This document shows, in pieces, positions 26,283 to 34,461 of a stretch of DNA of 64,000 nucleotides. The position numbers and the translations under genes were made by a program. Source of the DNA: Neobacillus cucumis (GTDB lineage Bacteria > Bacillota > Bacilli > Bacillales_B > DSM-18226); NCBI RefSeq assembly GCF_016107705.1, contig NZ_JAEHGC010000003.1, positions 434,001 to 498,000 of the forward strand, given 5' to 3'. Every line of letters starts with the position of its first letter. The stretch's first letter is position 1. The notes beneath the pieces are model-generated. The model did not search any database, was not told the origin of the DNA, and saw only the letters and a list, made by a program, of their open reading frames with translations.

Positions 26283-27404
26283 TTACCTCCTAAATTTTAT
26301 CCACCTTGAATCGACTAGACAGAAATTATTCAGCCCTCCCAAACCAGTAAGGTTATCCAATGCATCCTCATACAAAGGATTCAAATTCAAAGCCCTTAAA
26401 AAGAACTCAGCAGCTTCGTTTATTTTTCCGGAGTATGCATATGTTTCACCAATAAAATTCAATACAATATGATTTTTATTGGTGAAAGCTTCAAGACAAT
26501 TTAACGATGAAGGTATGTCTTTTTGCATCAGTTTAATAATGGCCATTAGAAAAAGTTTAGCTTCATTACTGTCAGAAAGGTTAGAAGCTTTTTTTAGGTA
26601 AGTATGAGCGTCTACCGTTAGACCTCTTTTAAATAAATGATAAGCGATGATTGAATGGGCAATGGATTCATTTTCTTCATCCTGCCCGTTTTCCCAATTG
26701 ACTTCCGGAACCCATTCCTTTAATGGGATTAAGTCCAATATTTTTCGCATATGAAGTGCACCGGTTTCATAATCGCTTTGCTTCGTAATGTTGTTATTAT
26801 GCTGACGGTAATAGTACAGAGGCTTCGGAATATGAACATTATCCCATTTCTGAGCGATTTGAAAAGTCATCAGTGTATCGGGGCCGATTTTCACCGAAGT
26901 ATCATAGCGTAAATTAGAAAAGACTTCCCTTCTGGTCATCATACTGGCATTGTTAAAAGGTGTCCCAGTTTTTAGTATAAAACGCTTGACGTTTTGCTTC
27001 TCAATGGTTGTTGTTTTTAAATAGCCGATAGGACTGTCGTTTTGATCAACCACTAGCATGTCAGAATGAACAATTCCAATGGAGGGGTTTTTAAAACCGG
27101 TTAGCATTTCTTCAAACCGATTTGGAGTTGAAAGATCATCTGCATCCTGAAAAACAATATACTCTCGTTTAGCAAGAGATAAACCCAAATTTCGAGCGGA
27201 TGCTTCCCCCCCATTCTCTTTTCTTTCATAAACAATTCTTGGATCGTTAAAAGACAAGATTATCTCTTCACTGTTATCTACAGAACCATCATTAATAATG
27301 ATGAATTCAAAGTTAGTAAAAGATTGGTTCAAAACACTTTCAACAGTTCTTTTCAAAAAAGGAGCGGCATTATAGACAGGCATAATAACACTAATCACAA
27401 TCAT
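26283..27404 (-). CDS. GT2-family glycosyltransferase with TPR-like C-terminus
   Basis: MIVISVIMPVYN at 27404 is the typical GT2 start, with AAAGG five bases upstream. The longer frame to 27452 adds 16 hydrophobic residues that are unlikely to be coding. The 373-residue product has the GT-A motifs IIINDGSVDN, ENGGEASARNLGLS and FQDADDLS. A helical region (about 240-350) has TPR-like pairs (GKINEAAEFFLRALNLNP). First gene of the minus-strand pair. Same domain pattern as the GT2-TPR at 20085. Confidence 0.8.
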   Translation of the reverse strand: MIVISVIMPVYNAAPFLKRTVESVLNQSFTNFEFIIINDGSVDNSEEIILSFNDPRIVYERKENGGEASARNLGLSLAKREYIVFQDADDLSTPNRFEEMLTGFKNPSIGIVHSDMLVVDQNDSPIGYLKTTTIEKQNVKRFILKTGTPFNNASMMTRREVFSNLRYDTSVKIGPDTLMTFQIAQKWDNVHIPKPLYYYRQHNNNITKQSDYETGALHMRKILDLIPLKEWVPEVNWENGQDEENESIAHSIIAYHLFKRGLTVDAHTYLKKASNLSDSNEAKLFLMAIIKLMQKDIPSSLNCLEAFTNKNHIVLNFIGETYAYSGKINEAAEFFLRALNLNPLYEDALDNLTGLGGLNNFCLVDSRWIKFRR

Positions 27405-27537
27405 CAAAACCTTTAATAATAAACTGCATAAAATCCAATACCTCCATTTCACTGGTAACCAGCGCTCTCATTGCAACAACTCCTATATATATATACAATT
27501 ACAACGCAGTCATTACTGTTAAAGGTTTGAACAGTTT

Positions 27538-27580
27538 CGACAAAAATCGGGTGGTGACAGGCACCACCCGATTTTTGTCG
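27538..27580. repeat. Full-length dispersed palindrome (terminator-like)
   Basis: A 19-bp stem (27538-27556 with 27562-27580), loop ACAGG. It lies just beyond the end of the DUF421 gene and can terminate it on the minus strand. Confidence 0.75.
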
Positions 27581-27593
27581 AACACACTCCACC

Positions 27594-28316
27594 TTATTCT
27601 TTGTCCACTGGTGATTTCAAATGGTCCTGATAAAGGTCAATAAAAAAAGAACCATTGGTTCCGACGACCGCATAGTGGATGTCTTTTATTTCTAATCTCC
27701 TCGTTTTTAACTGTTGTTCAAGCCATGGTTTGGAGTACGGTTCATTGAGGTTTTTATCAATAACCACTCCGTTCATGATCAGTTCTACTGGAAGGCTGGT
27801 TTCTAGATGAGGCTGATCAAGATTTAAATCCTTTTTGGTGACAGGCTGAAAAGGTGATTTTTTTAATACTGATAAGTTTCCACTAACCTCAAGTAAGGCA
27901 AACTCCACCTCATCAATATCAAAAATTCCCTGCTCCCTTAGTTGCAGATTCAAATGATCGAGAGTGTATTTTACTTTCTTCATATTTGAATCCAAAAGCT
28001 TGCCCTTTTCGATAATGATGGTTGGGTTTCCTGAAAGCCACTTTCGAAAACTTCTACTATTGGCAGAAAAAGCGGACATAAGAAAGTAGAGAATGACAAG
28101 TGTAAGGAAGGCTGCCAGCATCGGGAAAAATTTAAGATTGGTATCAAAGCCCATGTTTGCAATAAATGAACCTAACGTTATGGATAATGCAAAATTATAA
28201 TGGTTTTTATGAGCATTTACCTGTTTCCCAATACAGTAAGTGACCACCATTAGAATAATACTAGAAACTATTGTACGTAAAATTGCTAAAATTACAACAT
28301 GCTCCAACTCATTCAT
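27594..28316 (-). CDS. DUF421 membrane protein (YetF/YrbG type)
   Basis: The 240-residue protein has three N-terminal membrane helices (about 5-85). The conserved FALSITLGSFIANMGFD segment and a cytoplasmic alpha/beta domain (about 90-230; GNPTIIIEKGKLLDSNMKK, QGIFDIDEVEFALLEVSG) are the signature of the DUF421/YetF family. Such proteins are often linked to sporulation or germination in Bacillus, with no defined biochemical role. It is monocistronic and unrelated in orientation to the small genes beside it. Confidence 0.85.
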   Translation of the reverse strand: MNELEHVVILAILRTIVSSIILMVVTYCIGKQVNAHKNHYNFALSITLGSFIANMGFDTNLKFFPMLAAFLTLVILYFLMSAFSANSRSFRKWLSGNPTIIIEKGKLLDSNMKKVKYTLDHLNLQLREQGIFDIDEVEFALLEVSGNLSVLKKSPFQPVTKKDLNLDQPHLETSLPVELIMNGVVIDKNLNEPYSKPWLEQQLKTRRLEIKDIHYAVVGTNGSFFIDLYQDHLKSPVDKE

Positions 28317-28535
28317 CCTTCACATCAAAAGTACTCATTAAGTCATTATTTGCCATTACCTACGTAATCATGCACAAAAAACACGATGTGAAAATCCGCA
28401 TAGTGTTTGTCACCTTGTGTTTTATTTCATATTCCCCTTCGACTAACTGCCCATTTTTAGTGAGAAATGCTCATTTTTAATCCCTCAATCATATGTCTAG
28501 AGTGTAGGTACAAATGAATGAGAGTAGGTGTCTGT

Positions 28536-28688
28536 ATGTCTAGAGTTTTTGGTTATCCAATTATCGGTGTAGGATTTAATCCATATATGTACGGTGGATA
28601 CGGGTTCCATCATCATCACTACCCATACTTTGGCGGTTTTGGCTATGGATTTCATCATCCGTGGCACCATCATGGCTACGGGTGGTGA
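28536..28688 (+). CDS. Small His/Gly/Tyr-rich protein (50 aa)
   Basis: Starts MSRVFGYPIIGVGFNPYMYG and continues as GGYGF, a run of four His, YPYFGG and HHPWHHHGYGW before TGA. More than half of it is Gly, His, Tyr, Phe or Pro. No membrane segment or signal peptide. A moderate AGTAGGTG precedes the ATG and a perfect terminator follows, which supports a real gene. This composition is typical of small spore coat/crust and metal-binding peptides in Bacillus; I do not recognise the family. The 220 bases upstream hold no other gene. Confidence 0.65.
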   Translation: MSRVFGYPIIGVGFNPYMYGGYGFHHHHYPYFGGFGYGFHHPWHHHGYGW

Positions 28689-28741
28689 ATACGGAAAATT
28701 GAATTTATTTCCAGAAAAATTTCTAGAGCTTGAATTTTAGC

Positions 28742-28772
28742 AAAAAGGCCGACGATTCGGCCTTTTTATTTT
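28742..28772 (+). terminator. Terminator after the His-rich small gene
   Basis: AAAAAGGCCGA (28742-28752) pairs perfectly with TCGGCCTTTTT (28757-28767) and is followed by T-rich sequence. Confidence 0.85.
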
Positions 28773-28778
28773 TTTCAA

Positions 28779-28796
28779 ACAAAATTCGAGTGGTGC
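28779..28796. repeat. Degenerate half copy of the dispersed palindrome
   Basis: ACAAAATTCGAGTGGTGC matches the left arm of the repeat family with one change; the core and right arm are missing. Confidence 0.5.
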
Positions 28797-28923
28797 TTTT
28801 TTCGCAATTAGTTATTACAATGCACTATCCTAAAAATCATGAAATGATGAGAAAATCCTACCTTTTATTCGATATGTTCCGATGTTGTCGCTTTCATGGT
28901 AAATGTTCCCGTTTTCACCGTCT

Positions 28924-28952
28924 TTGTCAAATAATCATGAAAGGACAATAAT
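28924..28952 (+). promoter_or_regulatory. Possible promoter of the 32-residue gene
   Basis: TTGTCA (28924-28929), 17-bp spacer, AATAAT (28947-28952). Followed by a strong AAGGAGG and ATG 28985. Confidence 0.4.
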
Positions 28953-28984
28953 AAAGTCATAAATAAAATAAGGAGGAAACCTAA

Positions 28985-29083
28985 ATGAAAAAATTAGTAC
29001 AATTCATGACGAACACACTAAAGGCATACAAAAAAGCAGCCGATGCCTATGGAAATGCTCGTATAAAAACGTATTTAAGGTAA
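28985..29083 (+). CDS. Small basic protein (32 aa)
   Basis: Encodes MKKLVQFMTNTLKAYKKAAD then AYGNARIKTYLR. An excellent AAGGAGG lies 9 bases before the ATG, with a plausible promoter upstream. It is predicted to form a single amphipathic, Lys-rich helix. No family recognised. The ribosome binding site is among the best in the window, so translation is likely. Confidence 0.6.
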   Translation: MKKLVQFMTNTLKAYKKAADAYGNARIKTYLR

Positions 29084-29133
29084 CCAAATTTAACCTAAGG
29101 GATTCAATACACTGACGAGGTAAGGATGGTCTA

Positions 29134-29184
29134 AATGAAAATACAACTTGAAAATGATAGAACAATAATAAACGCCAATTCTTA
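29134..29184 (+). CDS. Possible 16-residue leader-type ORF overlapping a terminator
   Basis: MKIQLENDRTIINANS, with AAGGATGG upstream of the ATG. Its last codons form the left arm of the hairpin at 29164-29213, so ribosomes would disrupt the stem. It may be a mere remnant. Confidence 0.25.
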
Positions 29185-29213
29185 GAACAAATAGGGAATT
29201 AGCGTTTATTATT
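29164..29213. terminator. Terminator after the 32-residue gene
   Basis: AATAATAAACGC and AATTC pair with GAATT and GCGTTTATTATT (one unpaired base on each side), followed by ATTTTATTT. It can act toward the plus strand. Confidence 0.65.
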
Positions 29214-29311
29214 ATTTTATTTAATCAATCTGCGATTACCTTACAAGATAATGGAAACCAATCCGTCTGAAAATGCCCGATCTCACATTAGTGAAGATCC
29301 TAGTAACTAAT

Positions 29312-29695
29312 CTACCTTTCTTCCACTAATTGCAGCATTTCCCCGTTCGGCCCTCCAAAACGAATGGTTTTGCGATCATTGATCCCACGTTTAGGTTCAC
29401 TTGTTTCAAATATAATCCCCAATTGTTTACAATAAGAAATTGTTTTATCCGTATCTTCTACAATAAATGCTAAATGATTGACTAACCCATGTTCCGAATA
29501 ATGGGCACCTTGTCGAAGATCACGAATGAGTTCAATTTCAAACCCAGGTAACCCCTTATGCGTTAAAAATGTAAGCTCCTTATCTCCATTATGACTTATG
29601 ACACGAACCTTAAAATCAAGAAGAGTTTCGTAAAACTTTATAGACTCATCCATATCTGAAACCATAAGACCGACGTGTTCCACTCTTTTTATCAT
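29312..29695 (-). CDS. VOC-superfamily (glyoxalase/dioxygenase-like) protein
   Basis: The 127-residue protein has two beta-alpha-beta-beta-beta modules. Likely metal ligands are His in RVEHVGLMVSD, His in VNHLAFIVED and the terminal Glu in MLQLVEER. AGGAGGGG precedes ATG 29695. It lies 20 bases after a Gfo/Idh/MocA gene in the same direction, the third gene of the operon from 31831. A lyase, epimerase or isomerase step on a cyclitol or sugar intermediate is possible; specific activity cannot be assigned. Confidence 0.8.
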   Translation of the reverse strand: MIKRVEHVGLMVSDMDESIKFYETLLDFKVRVISHNGDKELTFLTHKGLPGFEIELIRDLRQGAHYSEHGLVNHLAFIVEDTDKTISYCKQLGIIFETSEPKRGINDRKTIRFGGPNGEMLQLVEER

Positions 29696-29715
29696 CTTGC
29701 CCCTCCTATCCGTTG

Positions 29716-30882
29716 TTATTGATATTCAACCCATACAGCACCATTATCTGCAGATCGTACACAGTTTTCCACCCAACGGACCCCTTCTACCCCAGCCTCA
29801 ATTCCTGGGTACCAAACATCTTCTAGCGTTTCACCCCGATCTACTGCTGCCATAGCTTTTGCAAACCGAGTGTAAAGATTGGACCATGCTTCAAATAGCC
29901 CTTCAGGATGACCACCGCCAATGCGATCATCAAATAATGCTTCAGGATAAAGATAATCCATTCCGCGTTCTACAATCTGCACAGGTTTTCCCTGAATTTC
30001 ATAACGAAGCTGATTAGGCTGTTCATCCCACCATTCAATACTGGCCTTAGAACCGATGACTCGAACCTTTTGTCCATGCATGGAACCGGCATTTACGCAG
30101 GAGGACCACACAGTCCCAATGGCTCCATTCTCATATTCCATGATTGTATAAGCATTGTCCTCTAGTGGAGCACGACTCTTCACAAAGCTCTGGCGGGCAC
30201 ACATAAGCTTTCTAATTTTTAAATTTGGCAGCATAACTTCTGACAAGTAAAGGGGGTGTGTTCCTAAATCACCCAAGACATAACTTGGGCCGGCCATCTT
30301 TGGATCTACGCGCCATTTTGTGCTGGCATTATTTTCTTCAACAGCTCCAGAGTGAAAACCGTGAGCAAACTGCATATTTACAATACGAATTTCCCCTAAA
30401 TCGCCATTCGCAATCATCTGACGTGCCTGCTCGATGGCCTGGTGGCCGGAATAACCGTATGTAATCCCAACCACACGATTTTTCTCTTTTGCCAGTGCCT
30501 CCAATTCCTTTGCCTCATCGGTCGTAAAACACAACGGCTTTTCACAAACAACATGCAGACCCGTATTCAGCGCAGCTTTGCAAATTTCATAGTGAGTGCC
30601 GTTCGGAGTTGCAATTGAAACGGCTTGAATACCATCTTCACGTTTAGCTTCTTCTTCAAACATGGTTTTATAATCAGGATAGCACCGGTCTGGACTAACA
30701 TGTAGATTTACGCCAAAATCTCTCCCGCGTTCCGGATTAATATCAAAAGCGCCTGCAACCAATTCAAAATTATTATCACGTAATGCAGATGAACGATGAA
30801 TATACCCAATTTGGCTTCCGCGTCCGCCGCCTACCATTGCCCAGCGGATCGGTTTCTCAACATTTTTTTCACCATAGATCAT
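29716..30882 (-). CDS. Gfo/Idh/MocA-family dehydrogenase (paralogue A)
   Basis: The 388-residue protein has an N-terminal NAD(P) fold (MVGGGRGSQIGYIHRSSALR), the family motif CEKPLCF and a C-terminal beta-sheet substrate domain. A conserved His is in LGDLGTHPLY. It probably oxidises a cyclitol, sugar or glycoside. It shares long blocks with 32981-34180 (for example DFGVN, CYPDYKTMF, SIATPNGTHYEICKAAL, RSADNG), so the two are paralogues. It lies between an epimerase-like TIM-barrel gene and a VOC gene in one operon. AAGGAG precedes the ATG. Confidence 0.85.
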   Translation of the reverse strand: MIYGEKNVEKPIRWAMVGGGRGSQIGYIHRSSALRDNNFELVAGAFDINPERGRDFGVNLHVSPDRCYPDYKTMFEEEAKREDGIQAVSIATPNGTHYEICKAALNTGLHVVCEKPLCFTTDEAKELEALAKEKNRVVGITYGYSGHQAIEQARQMIANGDLGEIRIVNMQFAHGFHSGAVEENNASTKWRVDPKMAGPSYVLGDLGTHPLYLSEVMLPNLKIRKLMCARQSFVKSRAPLEDNAYTIMEYENGAIGTVWSSCVNAGSMHGQKVRVIGSKASIEWWDEQPNQLRYEIQGKPVQIVERGMDYLYPEALFDDRIGGGHPEGLFEAWSNLYTRFAKAMAAVDRGETLEDVWYPGIEAGVEGVRWVENCVRSADNGAVWVEYQ

Positions 30883-30910
30883 TTTTGATTTCTCCTTTTT
30901 TTAAAAACTC

Positions 30911-31831
30911 TTAATAGCCTACACTCTTTAAATAGTCAACACTCTGCTTTATATCGCGTAAACTAGTATCCGCATTTCGAGGGTCCCGTTCCTGTTCAAT
31001 CGTGATATACCCATGGTAATGAATCTCTTTTAATAATTGATGAATAGAAATGTAATCAATAATCCCCTGTCCGATTGGACACATGACCCCTTTGCCGCAA
31101 GCATCAAAAAAGCGAATCTGTTCATCCATCACTTGATGATAGATATCTAGATCAATATCCTTGAAATGAATATAATCCATCCGGTCTGCATAATCTCTTA
31201 TCCACTGAACCGGATCCATTTTAGAATAATATAAATGTCCTGTATCCAGGCATAGTCCGGCGGTTTCATATGGAATATCTTCTAATAGTTTCTTAATTTC
31301 GTCTTCAAATTCAATATAACCCCCGGCATGCGGATGGATGACGGGCCGAACGCCATATTTCCAGGCACGTTCTGAAAGAGCACGAATATGGTTCATCATC
31401 TTATTCCAATCTTGAATAGATAGCCTTGGCGCCCGATCGGGATGACCGGCATTATAATCCCTTTCATCATGCCCCCAATCGATAATAACCAAATAAGGGG
31501 TTGGAAATTTTTGACCCTCTTCCTTAGGAGTAGGCGGGAGTTTCGTGATTAAAGAACAAATATCATCTACCTGTTGTAGTAAATTTTCAAAATTACTTTC
31601 TGATACTAGATCATCGAAAATGGTCCCCGCAATAATCGTCAAATCATTTTTTGAGAGCTCCGTTTGTACTCTCTCAATATCCATTGGTATGTATCCATAT
31701 GGCCCTAACTCAATACCTTTATACCCAGCTTGTGATGCCTCGTTCAGCACCCTCTCCCATGGAGGCAGATAAGGGTTTTTGGGATCATCCACTCCCCAGC
31801 AACAAGGGGCGCCGGAAATTTTTATACTCAT
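30911..31831 (-). CDS. Sugar phosphate isomerase/epimerase-family TIM-barrel protein (IolE/IolI-like fold)
   Basis: ATG 31831 has GGAGG 8 bases upstream and is preferred over GTG 31840. The 306-residue protein is an AP-endonuclease-2-type TIM barrel: GIELGPYGYIP, IHPHAGGYIEFEDE, LCLDTGHLYYS, DYIHFKDID and ITIEQERDP supply the usual metal-binding His/Asp/Glu set. Related enzymes dehydrate or epimerise keto-inositols and ketoses. First gene of the operon with a Gfo/Idh dehydrogenase and a VOC protein, so a oxidise-then-isomerise route is likely. Confidence 0.8.
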   Translation of the reverse strand: MSIKISGAPCCWGVDDPKNPYLPPWERVLNEASQAGYKGIELGPYGYIPMDIERVQTELSKNDLTIIAGTIFDDLVSESNFENLLQQVDDICSLITKLPPTPKEEGQKFPTPYLVIIDWGHDERDYNAGHPDRAPRLSIQDWNKMMNHIRALSERAWKYGVRPVIHPHAGGYIEFEDEIKKLLEDIPYETAGLCLDTGHLYYSKMDPVQWIRDYADRMDYIHFKDIDLDIYHQVMDEQIRFFDACGKGVMCPIGQGIIDYISIHQLLKEIHYHGYITIEQERDPRNADTSLRDIKQSVDYLKSVGY

Positions 31832-31859
31832 TTGAAACACCTCCGAAACTTATGCTTTC

Positions 31860-31954
31860 ATTATAGATTTTGTATCGGTTAAACGCTTTCACTATCTTGT
31901 TTGATTTAAACCGATTTTTCTATCTATATAAGTAAAACTTTCACTATCTTGTTT
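31860..31954 (-). promoter_or_regulatory. Predicted AraC-activated, cre-containing promoter of the 31831 operon
   Basis: Minus-strand -10 TATAAT (31860-31865) has no -35 box. Upstream are two exact direct repeats AAACAAGATAGTGAAAG at 31886-31902 and 31938-31954, 52 bp apart; the inner copy abuts the -35 position. A cre-like TGAAAGCGTTTAAC at 31878-31891 overlaps it. This is the layout expected for an AraC-type activator with catabolite repression. Confidence 0.55.
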
Positions 31955-31961
31955 TTAATCG

Positions 31962-31997
31962 TAAAAAAAAGAGAATAACTCCCTTAAAGAGTCATCC
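31962..31997 (-). terminator. Terminator of the first AraC-type regulator gene
   Basis: GGATGACTC pairs with GAGTTATTC (with G-T pairs) and is followed on the minus strand by a run of eight T. Confidence 0.6.
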
Positions 31998-32012
31998 CCT
32001 TTCATCATCATT

Positions 32013-32885
32013 TCATTTCCCAACAGGTTCATTTACATCCACCCAGCATTTTCGATATTTGATTGGAGACATCCCAACAATTTTGGTAAAGATCGTATTA
32101 AAATAGTTAGAATTATCGTACCCTACTATCGATGCAATTTCAGTGGAATTATACTGAGTATTAATCAAGAGAGACTGAGCCTCGCCAATCCTGCGCCGCA
32201 TAATGTATTGCATCGGAGCATAACCAGTCGTTTCCTTAAAAATATGACATAAGTATGAAAGGCTGATATTTAAAGCTTCGCTTATGCTTTCCAACGTATC
32301 GATTTCAGAAAAATGTTCATCGATGTATTTTTTTATGCGTTCTCCTAGTATAACTCCCTTGCTTTCCTCTGTATCATTACTTCGATCAACTTGCTTTAGC
32401 ACCATAATCAAGAGGGTATGCATCAGATGATGGCTGATTTCTTCCGCCCCGGTATTCCCCGAACATATTTGGGTGTACATCATTCGAAATAAATCTTCAA
32501 TATCCTGGCTATAGGCTCCACTGCGTAAAACGGGACTTGATCCGTCGGGTATTAGACAATTTTCCCGCATCCCCTCTAACTTTAAGCTGCTTATACCACA
32601 GCTGTATACGCTCATTTCTGCCTCTGGATTTGTACGCTCATCATGGATCATCCCGCTGTTATAAATGAGAATGTCGCCCTGCTTCGTGTGATATTGCCGT
32701 CCGCCAATCGTATGGATTCCTCTGCCATCTCTAATATACAAAATTTCGAGCCTGTCATGATGCACATGCATGACACATGGCAATTTGGTATGATCAGCCT
32801 CAGCTTTACAAACATAAAGGAGCTTTGGAAGTTTGCCATTTTCAAAGGTTGGTGTGAATTCTTTTTTAACAAAACTCTGTACCAT
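32013..32885 (-). CDS. AraC-family transcriptional regulator (paralogue A)
   Basis: ATG 32885 has GAGGTGAG upstream; the longer frame to 32921 only adds the Shine-Dalgarno region. The 290-residue protein has an N-terminal cupin (HVHHDRLEILYIRDG, GDILIYNSGMIHDE) and a C-terminal double HTH (LESISEALNISLSYLCHIFK, and YNSTEIASIVGYDNSNYF ending PIKYRK). It is paralogous to 34462-35316. The cupin likely senses a sugar. It lies between two Gfo/Idh operons and probably activates one or both. Confidence 0.85.
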   Translation of the reverse strand: MVQSFVKKEFTPTFENGKLPKLLYVCKAEADHTKLPCVMHVHHDRLEILYIRDGRGIHTIGGRQYHTKQGDILIYNSGMIHDERTNPEAEMSVYSCGISSLKLEGMRENCLIPDGSSPVLRSGAYSQDIEDLFRMMYTQICSGNTGAEEISHHLMHTLLIMVLKQVDRSNDTEESKGVILGERIKKYIDEHFSEIDTLESISEALNISLSYLCHIFKETTGYAPMQYIMRRRIGEAQSLLINTQYNSTEIASIVGYDNSNYFNTIFTKIVGMSPIKYRKCWVDVNEPVGK

Positions 32886-32980
32886 AAACTCACCTCTTCT
32901 TCTATGGTGTGTCAGTTTCACCAGTTAATATAATTGAATAGGAGTTTACAATATTTTGTCAAGAGTTGGAAATCCCCTTT

Positions 32981-34180
32981 CTACACTAACAGGGCCTTTT
33001 TGTTTTGGAACTCTACCCAAACCGATCCATTATCTGCAGAACGAACACAATTTTCAATCCAGCGAATCCCTTCTATGCCAGCGTCAATATCAGGGTAAAC
33101 TAAATGCTTTAATGTTTCCTCATCATTTCGTTTTTTTGCATCAATGGCAATCGCAAACTTGAGGTAAATATTTGCCCAAGCTTCAGATAATCCTTCGACA
33201 TGTAGTGCACCTAAACGTTCGTCTGCATTACAGCTATCATCTAAATAAGGCATGGCACGGATTAAAGTTTGAGCAGGTTTGCCCTGAACTTCATATTTAA
33301 GTTCGCCACCTTTGCTGTCCCACCATTCTAAACTTGCCTTGGATCCTACAATACGAATTCGATGCCCATCCATACATCCTGCATTAATGGAGGATGTCCA
33401 AAGTCTTCCCACCGCTCCATTTTCATAGTGCATGAGAACAAAAGCATTATCCTCTAAAGGAGCGCGGGTTCCAATAAAACTCTGCCGGTCACATAACAAT
33501 TTTTTTATTTTCATATGTGGCATAATCAGCTGGGACATATAATACGTATGGGTGGAAAGGTCCCCTAAAACAAAACTTGGTCCTGCAACCTTAGGGTCAA
33601 CACGCCATTTTTGGGCATCACTTGTTTTATCAGACTTATCATTAGAATTAAAACCATGCGTGTACTGCAACTCAACAACACGAATGTCACCAATTTTTCC
33701 TTGTTCAATCATTGCCCTCATTTGCAGTAACATTTGATTACCAGAAAAACCATACGTTACCCCAACAATTTTCCCTTGTTTCTCTGCCAGAGCTTTAATC
33801 TCTTCACCCTCTTGGGAGGTAAAAAACAAAGGTTTTTCACAAATAACATGCAAACCAGCTTCTAACGCTGCCTTACAAATTTCATAATGTGTTCCATTAG
33901 GGGTTGCAATGGATACAACCTCAACCCCATCCTCCCTCAATGCTTCTTCTGCAAACATGGTTTTATAATCGGGATAGCAGCGGTCCTCGTCTACCCCAAT
34001 ATTTACACCAAAATCCCTTCCTCTCTCGGCATCAATATCGAATGCACCTGCAACTAATTGATAAGATGTATGATCTCGTAGTGCACCTGTACGGTGTTTA
34101 TAACCAACCTGGCTAAGCCGGCCGCCTCCCACCATTCCCCAACGTAGTGATCTTTCAATCCTTTTTTCTCCATTTAACAT
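32981..34180 (-). CDS. Gfo/Idh/MocA-family dehydrogenase (paralogue B)
   Basis: ATG 34180 is chosen with AGGAG 8 bases upstream, over GTG 34189. The 399-residue protein has the nucleotide fold MVGGGRLSQVGYKHR, motif CEKPLFF and His-bearing LGDLSTHTYY. It matches paralogue A along its length. It ends just before the AraC gene at 32885 and has its own promoter with AraC-type repeats. Substrate probably a second cyclitol or sugar of the same class. Confidence 0.85.
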   Translation of the reverse strand: MLNGEKRIERSLRWGMVGGGRLSQVGYKHRTGALRDHTSYQLVAGAFDIDAERGRDFGVNIGVDEDRCYPDYKTMFAEEALREDGVEVVSIATPNGTHYEICKAALEAGLHVICEKPLFFTSQEGEEIKALAEKQGKIVGVTYGFSGNQMLLQMRAMIEQGKIGDIRVVELQYTHGFNSNDKSDKTSDAQKWRVDPKVAGPSFVLGDLSTHTYYMSQLIMPHMKIKKLLCDRQSFIGTRAPLEDNAFVLMHYENGAVGRLWTSSINAGCMDGHRIRIVGSKASLEWWDSKGGELKYEVQGKPAQTLIRAMPYLDDSCNADERLGALHVEGLSEAWANIYLKFAIAIDAKKRNDEETLKHLVYPDIDAGIEGIRWIENCVRSADNGSVWVEFQNKKALLV

Positions 34181-34231
34181 ATCAAACACTCCTTATTAAT
34201 TAGTCTATAAGCGTTTGCCTTCTATAAATAA

Positions 34232-34355
34232 ATTATAGTGTTTATATAGATTTCTACCTCCAATATCTTATTTTTGTGATGTTCTAAAAACTCGATGGGC
34301 ACTTGGTCATCAAAAGAAATGATCATTTTTTTATAAAAAAACTTCACAATCTTGC
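34232..34355 (-). promoter_or_regulatory. Predicted AraC-activated promoter of dehydrogenase B
   Basis: Minus-strand -10 TATAAT (34232-34237) lacks a -35. Two motifs related to AACAAGATAGTGAAAG lie upstream: AATAAGATATTGGAGG (34257-34272) next to the -35 position, and GCAAGATTGTGAAGT (34341-34355) about 84 bp further, eight helical turns. A weak cre-like TATAAGCGTTTGCC lies near 34205-34218. Confidence 0.45.
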
Positions 34356-34383
34356 ACTATCAGGTGTTTAAATTAACAAAGTA

Positions 34384-34430
34384 TAAAAAAAGTCCTCATC
34401 TGTATCAAATATCACCAGATAAGGACCTTT
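34384..34430 (-). terminator. Terminator of the second AraC-type gene
   Basis: Minus-strand AAAGGTCCTTATCTG pairs with CAGATGAGGACTTTTTTT around a 14-base loop, giving a stem and a T-run just after the gene at 34462. Confidence 0.7.
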
Positions 34431-34461
34431 AAATATTTTTGGAGAGAGGAGTTCCTACTTT

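Noticed and set aside
28730..28951. 73-codon plus-strand frame
   Set aside because: Runs through the terminator at 28742 and a degraded repeat; TTG start without a ribosome site.
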